From: JAMQPK01 sp963782595
GTDB lineage: Bacteria > Acidobacteriota > Vicinamibacteria > Vicinamibacterales > JAMQPK01
Reading direction: 5' to 3'
NCBI GenBank assembly: GCA_963782595.1
Contig: CAWAKJ010000002.1
Coordinates: 1,426,001-1,490,000 of the forward strand
Length of the DNA stretch: 64,000 nt
Shown piece after piece: positions 50,154 to 58,700 of this stretch. The notes beneath the pieces are model-generated. The model had not been told where the DNA came from. It saw nothing but the letters and a program-made list of their open reading frames with translations, and did not search any database. The position numbers and the translations under genes are program-made. The first letter of the stretch is position 1. Every line of letters starts with the position of its first letter.

Positions 50154-51167
50154 CTACGCGGCCGAGCTCTTTCCCCCTGCCAGCTTCGCGAGCGCCTCGT
50201 AGTGCGCACGTTCTTCGGACGTCAACTCGCGGGGCAATTCCGCTTCGACCGTTGCATATAGGTCGCCAAACTGGTCTGGCTTGCCGACTATCGGCATCCC
50301 TTTGCCTTTTAGACGAAAAACCTGCCCGTTCTGGGTCCCTGGAGGAATCTTCAGCCTGATAGGCTTGCCGCCCAGGTTTGGGACTTCGGCCTCGCCCCCG
50401 AGCACGGCCGTGGTAACCGGCACGCGTACTCGGGCGTGCAAATCCTGCCCCTTCCGTTCGAAGCGGGAATCCGGAGTGAGATGCACGCGTAGAAACAGGT
50501 CCCCGGAACTCCCGCCGCCGGCCCCCTGCTCGCCCTCGCCCGACACGCGCACGCGTGACCCTTCGCCCACTCCGGCGGGAATTCTCACGTCGAAGGTACG
50601 CGACTGGCCGTTGTGCTTCAGCGAAAGGCGACGCATCGTGCCGCGGTAGGCGTCCTCGAGGGACAGGTCGATCGCGTGCTCCACGTCGCGGCCTTGCTGT
50701 GGACGCGGCGTGCGCGAGCCCGCGCGTCCGCCTCGACCGCGCATCTGCGGCTCGCCGCCGCCCGAAAAGAACGCGTGGAAAAAATCGGAGAAGGGATCTT
50801 CGTTGCCGAACAGATCGCGCATCTCGTCGGCCGTCATCGTGCGGTACGTTCCCTGACCGCCACCGGCACCGCCGCCGAAGCCCCACTGAGACGTATCGAA
50901 TCCACCGGCGCCCGCACCACCCGCGCGTTGCGCCTGCTCGTACATCTTCCAGTTCGATCCGAGCTCGTCGTACTTCTTCCGCTTGTCCGGATCGCCCACG
51001 ACTTCGTACGCTTCGTTGATTTCCTTGAATCGGGTTTCCGAGGACTTGTCGCCGGGGTTGACGTCGGGATGGTACTTCCGCGCCAGTTTCCGGTAGGCCT
51101 GTTTGACCTCCTTCTCACTGGCGGTTTTCGGGACGCCAAGGGTCGCGTAGTAGTCCTTGAAATCCAT
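50154..51167 (-). CDS. cbpA: DnaJ/CbpA-type co-chaperone
   Basis: The 337-residue protein has a J domain with His33-Pro-Asp35, a Gly/Phe-rich linker (about 75-150) and the two C-terminal substrate-binding domains (DVEHAIDLSLEDAYRG onward). The Cys-rich zinc finger of class A DnaJ is missing, so it is a class B, CbpA-like protein. It stimulates DnaK ATPase. ATG 51167 begins the J domain. Position upstream of clpB suggests a disaggregation operon. An inverted repeat CCTTGC-N15-GCAAGG lies 24 bases upstream. Confidence 0.92.
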   Translation of the reverse strand: MDFKDYYATLGVPKTASEKEVKQAYRKLARKYHPDVNPGDKSSETRFKEINEAYEVVGDPDKRKKYDELGSNWKMYEQAQRAGGAGAGGFDTSQWGFGGGAGGGQGTYRTMTADEMRDLFGNEDPFSDFFHAFFSGGGEPQMRGRGGRAGSRTPRPQQGRDVEHAIDLSLEDAYRGTMRRLSLKHNGQSRTFDVRIPAGVGEGSRVRVSGEGEQGAGGGSSGDLFLRVHLTPDSRFERKGQDLHARVRVPVTTAVLGGEAEVPNLGGKPIRLKIPPGTQNGQVFRLKGKGMPIVGKPDQFGDLYATVEAELPRELTSEERAHYEALAKLAGGKSSAA

Positions 51168-51190
51168 CGTCGTGGTTTGCAGCACCCGTC

Positions 51191-51217
51191 CCTTGCAAGC
51201 ATAGCGCCGAAGCAAGG
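51191..51217. promoter_or_regulatory. Inverted repeat CCTTGC-N15-GCAAGG upstream of cbpA
   Basis: The 77-base space between the divergent cbpA and terC genes contains CCTTGC (51191-51196) and GCAAGG (51212-51217). The position upstream of a chaperone operon suggests a stress-regulator operator, but it matches neither CIRCE nor the HspR-type HAIR sequence. A TATGAT (51231-51236) could be the terC -10, although no good -35 was found. Confidence 0.35.
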
Positions 51218-51244
51218 CGCTGATTCATCATATGATAGGCCCGC

Positions 51245-51985
51245 ATGTTTGAGTGGCATGACCTCGTTACCATTGTTCTCCTCGTCCTGCTCGAAGGCCT
51301 GTTAAGTGCTGACAATGCACTGGTTCTCGCCGTACTGGTACTGGGGCTGCCGAAGAGCCAGCAGAAGCAGGCCCTTCGGTACGGCATCCTGGGCGCGTTC
51401 TTCTTCCGCGCGGTCGCCACGCTTCTGGCGGTCTATCTAATCGAGCTCAGCTGGGTCAAACTCGCCGGCGCGGCGTACTTGCTGTATCTGCCGTACACAC
51501 ACTTCTATGGTGGGGAAGAGGGGCACGATCGGCGCGCGCCGAAGCCCGCCAGGGCCATGCTCGGCCTGTCGGCGTTCTGGGCGACAGTCGTCAAAGTCGA
51601 GCTGACCGACATCGTCTTCGCGATCGACTCCATCCTGGTGGCGGTCGCCATGTCGAACAAGACGTGGGTCATTCTCACCGGCGGCGTGCTGGGCATCATC
51701 GCGATGCGCCTGGTGATCGGAAAGCTGCTGGCGCTGATTCAGAAATATCCGGCACTCGTCGACGGCGCCTTCGTCATCATCGCCTGGGTCGGCATCAAGC
51801 TGTTGCTCGAGTTCGCGCATCAGCAGGGCTATGTGCACTTCCTCATTCCCAAGTGGTTGTCTCTCGGACTCATCGTCGTGATCTTCGCCATCGCGTTCCT
51901 CTACGCGCGGCGGCATCCGCACATCGAGACCGGAGAGGAAGACGCCGCCAGGGAAGTCGATCAGATGGAAGATCGCGTGCTCTAG
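51245..51985 (+). CDS. TerC family integral membrane protein
   Basis: The 246-residue protein has about seven transmembrane helices and the conserved acidic motifs of the family (LLSADNALVLAVLV near residue 20 and VELTDIVFAIDSILVA near 120). TerC-like proteins are linked to metal-ion efflux, Mn2+ handling and metalation of exported proteins. The stop overlaps that of the convergent S4 gene by four bases. Confidence 0.9.
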   Translation: MFEWHDLVTIVLLVLLEGLLSADNALVLAVLVLGLPKSQQKQALRYGILGAFFFRAVATLLAVYLIELSWVKLAGAAYLLYLPYTHFYGGEEGHDRRAPKPARAMLGLSAFWATVVKVELTDIVFAIDSILVAVAMSNKTWVILTGGVLGIIAMRLVIGKLLALIQKYPALVDGAFVIIAWVGIKLLLEFAHQQGYVHFLIPKWLSLGLIVVIFAIAFLYARRHPHIETGEEDAAREVDQMEDRVL

Positions 51986-52374
51986 CGCCCCTTCAGTTTA
52001 CGAAGCGCGCGCCGCTCGCGTTTGTCGGGCGTGTGCGTCCGCTGCATGCCAGCGCGATAGATCCGCTCGAGCCGGCGCATCTCTTTCTCTTCCTCTGAAA
52101 CAGGCGGCGTCGTGTCCTGATAGAGCAACCGCGCCTCGGCTCTGGGCACGTGGCGATCGGCAAGCCCCAATACCGTCAGCGTCTGCTTCCGCCCGAACGG
52201 GCGGCTCAGCCGGATCTCGTCGCCAACCTTGAGCTGCCGATGCGGCCTGACGTTTTGCCCGTTCACTTCAACCTTGCCCCCGTGACACGCGCGCTGCGCT
52301 TCGGAGCGCGTGCGGTACAGGCAGGCGACATCGAGCCATATGTCCAGGCGAACGACCATCGTGGTTTGTGTCAT
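51982..52374 (-). CDS. S4-domain RNA-binding protein (Hsp15-like)
   Basis: The 130-residue protein has an S4 domain near its N-terminus (VRLDIWLDVACLYRTRSEAQ, GKVEVNGQNVRPHRQLKVGDEI) and a basic tail (DKRERRALRKLKGR). It resembles heat shock protein 15 (HslR), which binds free 50S subunits carrying a nascent chain. The ATG at 52374 is preferred; a longer frame upstream is antisense to the cardiolipin synthase remnant. Confidence 0.85.
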   Translation of the reverse strand: MTQTTMVVRLDIWLDVACLYRTRSEAQRACHGGKVEVNGQNVRPHRQLKVGDEIRLSRPFGRKQTLTVLGLADRHVPRAEARLLYQDTTPPVSEEEKEMRRLERIYRAGMQRTHTPDKRERRALRKLKGR

Positions 52375-52663
52375 GACTGAACGACCGTTAAGATACCGCG
52401 CGGGCATGACACACGCCAAGGTCCTGAGCGTCGACGACCTGTGGGTCGTGCTCGGCACGACCCACTTCGACAATCGATCGTTCGAGCACAACGACGAGGT
52501 GAACGTGGCCATTCGAGACGAGGGGACGTCGGCGCGGCTGACGGCGGATTTTCAGCACGATCTTCAGAGCAGTGAGGAGGTGACGCTCGAGACGTGGAAG
52601 CGCCGCCCGTTGTTGGAGAAGATCGTCGAACCGTTTGCGTGGATTCTCGAGCGTCAGCAGTAG
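52373..52663 (+). pseudogene. C-terminal remnant of a cardiolipin synthase / phospholipase D gene
   Basis: The 96-codon frame matches only the last PLD motif and tail of cardiolipin synthase: His14-x-Lys16-x4-Asp21 (HAKVLSVD), then LGTTHFDNRSFEHNDEVNVA and VTLETWKRRP. Full-length enzymes have about 400-480 residues with two HKD motifs. Here the first motif and membrane helices are absent, and the upstream DNA is the S4 gene on the other strand. The usual Asn of the GxxN motif is His31. Probably a decaying remnant. Confidence 0.7.
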
Positions 52664-52750
52664 CTGTCGCGATTTGCGTCACTTTCGCCCTCCGGCGCAC
52701 GGATTCGGACAATCGCACAGGACTTTCAAGCGGTGTGCACCGTCCCGTCC

Positions 52751-52766
52751 TGGCATAGCGCGTGCT
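52751..52766 (+). promoter_or_regulatory. Candidate sigma-54 promoter of the cyclic glucan synthase gene
   Basis: TGGCAT-AGCGC-GTGCT has the GG-N10-GC spacing of -24/-12 promoters (GG 52752-52753, GC 52764-52765). The predicted start would be about 52777, 13 bases before the GTG at 52790. It deviates from the consensus in the -12 element (GTGC for TTGC). No enhancer-binding protein gene is nearby. Confidence 0.35.
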
Positions 52767-52789
52767 AACAAGCCATTCCTTAGTCGATA

Positions 52790-55700
52790 GTGACCTCCGC
52801 GACTCATCATTCACAAACAGGTACCGCTGCGCCTCCGGAGTTCGAAGACGATTATCCTGGAACGCGCGCTCCGCTCCCGTTCGATCAGCTTGAATCCCAC
52901 GCGCGCCAGCTAGCCGCGGAGCACCGCGAGACGAGTGGCGCCGAGCCCCGCCGCGAACTACTGGCCCGGTTCGAACGCAATGCGGCACGCCTCGAGCAAA
53001 TCTACAAGACGCTGTCCGACGACCGCTCTGCTGCCGATGAAACGCCGTCCGAGGAATGGTTACGCGACAACCATTACGTCGTTCGTGCGCAGTTGCTCGA
53101 GATTCGGCGCAACCTTCCGCGAAAGTACTACCAGGAACTGCCCACCCTGACGACGGGACGCTGGCGTCGGTATCCGCGCGTGTACGTGTTCGCACGCGAT
53201 TTCGTCACGCACACCGCCGGCCGTTTCAATCAGGAATCGCTGTGCCTGTTCGCTGATGCCTACCAGGATGTGACGCCGCTCACCATCGGAGAGCTCTGGG
53301 CGATACCCATCATGCTGCGACTGGCGCTGGTCGAGACGCTGTGCGGCCTCGGAGGGCAGATACTTCGGGCGAGTCAGGAACGCCAGTCCGCGCGGCAGTT
53401 CGCCGCCGGTCTGCTGAAGGACCGCGAACCGCCACGAACGACATTGCAGGCGGCAGCGAGGGTGTCGTCCACGTTTCTTGTCGAGATTCTTCACGACTTG
53501 CGCGATCAGTCGGTCGCGTCAACGGCGGCATGGCGATGGCTCCAGACGCGCCTGACGGCGCGAGGGCAGTCAGCCGACGAGCTGCTGCGGATCGAGCAGC
53601 ATCGTGAGGCCATCGACCAGCTGTCGATCGCCAACATCATCAACACGATGCGGGCGCTTTCCGCCCTCGACTGGCCAACCTTTGTCGAGGCGGTCAGCCG
53701 CGTCGAGAGAATCCTCAAGCGCGATCCCGTCGCGGCGTACTCCGACATGGATCGCCCCACGCGAGATCGCTATCGCAAGTCCGTGGAACAGCTCGCGCGG
53801 CGCTCGGGTGCCGACGAGCTGGCGGTCGCCGAACGCGCCATTACTTTGGCCGAAATGGCCACTCAGGAGCGGCCTGAGTGGGAGCGGGCCCATCATGTCG
53901 GCTATTACCTGATCTCCCGTGGACGGTTCGAGCTCGAAAGGGCTGTCGGGTATCTGCCGACCATCAGGGAGCGGATCAGCAGGCTGGCGTTCCGGCACCC
54001 CGCTCTTGGCTATCTTGGCAGTCTCGCGCTGACCACCGCTGTCTTCGACGCCAGCGTGCTCATGTACGCGCGTAACCATGGGGCGTCGTTCTGGATGTTG
54101 CTGCTCGTGGCGATCGTGACGATCATCCCGGTCAGCGAGCTCGCTGTAAGCTTTCTGAACGCAATTCTTCCGACCATCATTCCGCCACGGCCTCTTCCCA
54201 AACTCGCTCTGCGCAGTGGTGTGCCCGAGGCGCTCAGCACGATCGTGGCGATTCCGACGATTCTGTCGTCACCCGAACGCGTCCGAGAGCTGGTGGACGC
54301 GTTGGAGGTGCGATCGCTCGCCAACGACGACGAACATCTGCGGTTCGCGCTGCTCGGCGATTTTCCAGATGCGGACGCCGAGACTCTCGCGACCGACCAG
54401 GTGATTATCGACACGGCCAGGGAGCTCATCGAGGGCCTGAACACCAGATACGGAGGCCGCCGCTTCTACCTCCTCCATCGGAGGCGTCAGTGGAACCCGT
54501 CGGAAGACCGCTGGATTGGTTGGGAGCGCAAGCGCGGCAAGCTGCACGAGTTCAACCTGGTGCTGCGGGGCGCGCGTGATACGAGCTTCGACGTCGTCGT
54601 GGGCGACATCGAGCAGTTGCAGCGGATCCGCTATGTCATCACGCTCGATTCCGACACCGATCTGCCGCTGGACACCGCCCGGAAGCTGGTCGGCACGATC
54701 GCACACCCGCTGAATATCGCGCGCATCGACCCGACGTCCGGCTGCATCGCGGAAGGCTACAGCATTCTCCAGCCGCGCGTCGCCATCGCCGCGCTCAGCG
54801 CTTCCGCCAGCACGTTTTCGGAAGTCTTCTCCGGCCACGTCGGCCTGGACCCGTACACGACCGCAGTGTCGGACGTGTATCAGGACCTCTTCGGTGAAGG
54901 CAGCTACGTCGGCAAGGGCATCTACGACGTCGTCGCGTTCGAGCGCGCGCTCGAGGGCCGCGTACCGGACAATGCGCTTTTGAGCCACGACCTGTTCGAG
55001 GGGCTGTTCGCGCGTGTGGGGCTCTGCACCGATGTCGAAGTCATCGACGACTATCCCAGCCACTACCTGGCATGGGTCGCGCGGCTGCATCGCTGGGTGC
55101 GCGGCGACTGGCAGCTTCTGCCCTGGCTTGGCCGGAAGATGCCGGTTCGCCACGGAGACCATGTGCCGAACACCTTGCCGGCGATCGCGCGCTGGAAGAT
55201 CTTCGACAACCTGAGGCGAAGCCTGCTGCCGCCTTCGCTGGTGCTGCTGCTGGCGGCCGGATGGATTGCGCTGCCCGGCGGGCCATCGTTGTGGACCGGC
55301 GGCGCCTTTCTGGTGCTGTTCTTTCCGACCTACGTCCAGTGGGGGCAGACATTCACGAATCGCGCGCGCGGCGTGCGCCTGCGCGATCACCTCAGGATGG
55401 AGCGCGAGAATCTCGCCGAGAGCCTTCATCAGGTGCTCCTGCGCAGTGCGTTTCTCGCCCATCAGTCGACGGTGATGCTCGATGCCATCGGCCGCACACT
55501 GTTCCGGCTGCGAATGGGCCAGCGCCTCCTGGAATGGGAGACGGCCGCCGATGCCGCCGAGCGGCTGAAGGTGGATCGCAAAGAAGTATTTCTGCGCATG
55601 TGGACGGCACCGGTGGTGGCGGGAATATTGGGTCTCGCCGTGCTGTTCATTCAGCCCGAACACATGCTTTGGGCGCTTCCCATCATCATCATGTGGGCGA

Positions 55701-58700
55701 TCTCGCCGGACCTCGCGTACGAGACCGGATTGCCGCGCGCGGATCCGCGCCGCGATATCGAGCCCCGCGATCGGCGCGAGTTTCGACGTACGGCGCGCCT
55801 GACATGGCGCTTTTTCGAAGTGGTCGTCGGGCCGGGCGACAACTGGCTCGTGCCCGACAACTATCAGGAAAACAGATCCGAGCTCATCGCGCATCGTACC
55901 TCGCCGACCAACATCGGCCTGCAGATGATGTCGGTCGTGTCGGCCTGGGACCTCGGCTATCTTTCCACGACACAATGCCTCGCGCAGATCCATCGCACGG
56001 TCGAGGCGCTGCAGAAGCTTCCTCGATACCGCGGCCACTTCTTCAACTGGTACGACACGCGATCGCTCGCTCCGCTCGCCCCTCTGTACGTGTCGACCGT
56101 CGACAGCGGCAACCTTCTGGGCTATCTCATGACGCTCAGCGCCACGCTCCCGGCAATGGCCGAGGCCGGCCCGTCCGACATGGAGCGGTTTCGCGACGGC
56201 TTGTCAGACACGCTGGATCTGTTTCAACGCGACACCGTGGCGGGGCTGGCGGTGTTGGGGCGCGAAAATGCGCGGGATTTCCGTGCAGACTTTCGTGGCC
56301 TTCGCTCGCGGCTCGACGAGCTGCCCGAGAATCGGCAGGACTCTCAAGCGTGGCTGAGGGCGATTTCGGCGGATCTCACGGTGCTCTCGACGCGGTTCCA
56401 CGATGCTCTGGAACGGCTGCCCCCGAGCGCCGACGCGCGTGGGGCAGCCTTCTGGCTCGATGCGGCAGCGGCCATGGTCGCCGAGCGACAGCGCGAAATT
56501 GCCGCCTTCGCGAAGGCGCCCGACGCGGTACGGCAATCCCGAGAGGAGTTGACGACCCGCATTCTGACTGCGGCCCGGCAGTTCGTCGATAGCACTGAGC
56601 TCGACTTTCTCTTCGACAACGAACGCCATCTCTTTGCGATTGGCTACAGCGTCACCGAAGGACGCCGCGATTCAACCTACTACGACGCGCTGGCGTCCGA
56701 GGCGCGACTGGCCAGCTTTCTCGCCATCGCCATGCGTCACGTCTCGCAGGAGCACTGGTTCAAGCTTGGCCGGCTGATGACGCCGATCGGACGGCACCGT
56801 GCGCTCGTCTCGTGGAGCGGATCGATGTTCGAGTATCTGATGCCGCTGCTCGTGATGCGCTCGTATCCGCGCACATTGCTCCACGAGACCTACGAAGCGG
56901 TGGTGAACCGTCACATCGAGTACGCCAAGTCGTTCGGCGTTCCGTGGGGCATCTCCGAATGCGCGTACAACATGCAGGATAACGGCGCGGACTATCAGTA
57001 CCGCGCGTTCGGCGTGCCCGGGCTCGGATTGAAACGCGGTCTGGCCGATGACCTCGTCGTGGCGCCCTATGCGAGCCTGCTGGCCGCATCAGTTCGCCCG
57101 AAGGAGGTGCTCGAGAATCTCGCGCATCTCGAATCCGAAGGCGCGCTGGGTCCGATGGGCTTCTACGAGTCGATCGACTACACGAAAGCGCGCCTTCTGC
57201 CTGGAGAGCGGCGCGCGATCGTGCGAGCCTACATGGCTCACCATCAGGGCATGATCCTCGTCGCGCTCAACAATTGCCTGAACGCCAACGTGATGCAGGC
57301 GAGGTTCGACGCCGATCCGCGCGTGCAGGCCTCAGAGCTTCTGCTGCAGGAGCGCAGCCCGCATCTCGTCCCGCTCGACCGCCCGCCGGAGGAGCACAAG
57401 AAGGAAGAAGGCCCGGCCCGAATCGTGCAGTCCCGCGTGCGCCGCTACATTACGCCGCACACCGTGATGCCGCGCGCGCATCTCTTATCGAACGGCTCGA
57501 TGAGCGTGATGTTGACCAACGCCGGAGGCGGGTACACGCGGTGGAGAGGCCTCGCCGTCACCCGCTGGCGAGAGGACTCCACCTGCGATGGATGGGGATC
57601 CTTCTGCTACGTTCGCGACCTCGAGAGCGGCAAGTTCTGGGCATCGGGGTTTCAGCCGAGCGGACACGATGCCGATGGCTACGAGGCGACGTTTGCGCCG
57701 GATCGCGCCGTGATTCGCCGGCGCGACGAAGGCATCGAGACGTTCACCGAAGTGACCGTGTCGCCGGAGGACGACGCCGAGCTTCGGCGCGTATCGGTGA
57801 CCAACCACTCGCGCACCATCCGCGAGATCGAGCTGACGAGCTATGCAGAGGTCGTGCTGGCACCCCAGGGGTCGGATCTGGCGCACCCGGCCTTCAGTAA
57901 CCTGTTCATCGAGTCGACCGCCGTGCCCGAGCACGACGGTATCATCTGCGCCAGGCGCCCACGGGCGCACGAGCCACGTCGCTATCTGGGCCATGTCCTG
58001 GCGGGCCGCGGACGAATCGGCGAGGCGGTCGAGTTCGAAACGGATCGCGAGCACTTTCTCGGCCGAGGCGGCACCGTACGGCGTCCCGCGGCGCTCGTCT
58101 CCGCAACACCGCTGTCTGGAGCGACCGGCGCCGTGCTCGATCCGATCGTCAGTCTGCGGGTCAAGCTCCGGGTGCCTCCCGGTGTCACCGCGAGAGTGTC
58201 GTTTACGACCGTCGTTGCCGAGAACGAGGACGCCACCCGGGCGCTCATCGAGAAGTATCACGACCCACAAGTCTGCTCGCGTGCGTTTGCCCTCGCCAGC
58301 ACGCACAGCGAGATCGAGCTCCGGCACCTTGGCGTCAGCCGCGAGGATGAGGCGCGATATCAGCGTCTCGCCGGGCGCGTGATCTATCCCGACTGGCGGC
58401 TGCGATCCGTGGATGCTCTCCTGCGCAGTCGGGGCACGCCGTCGGATCTGTGGAAGTTCGGAATTTCCGGCGACGAGCCGCTCGTCCTCGTCACCATTGG
58501 CGATGCCGCCGAAGTCGGCCTCGCGCAGGAGCTCGTCCGCGCCCAGGAATATCTGCGCGCGAGAGGCCTGGTATTCGATCTCGTCCTGCTCAACGAAGTG
58601 GGAACGAGCTACCGGCAGGACGTGCACGAAGATCTGCAGCGGATTGCCGACGCGGGGACGTCGCACGAGTGGCTGGATCGGCCGGGCGGCTTGTTTCTGC

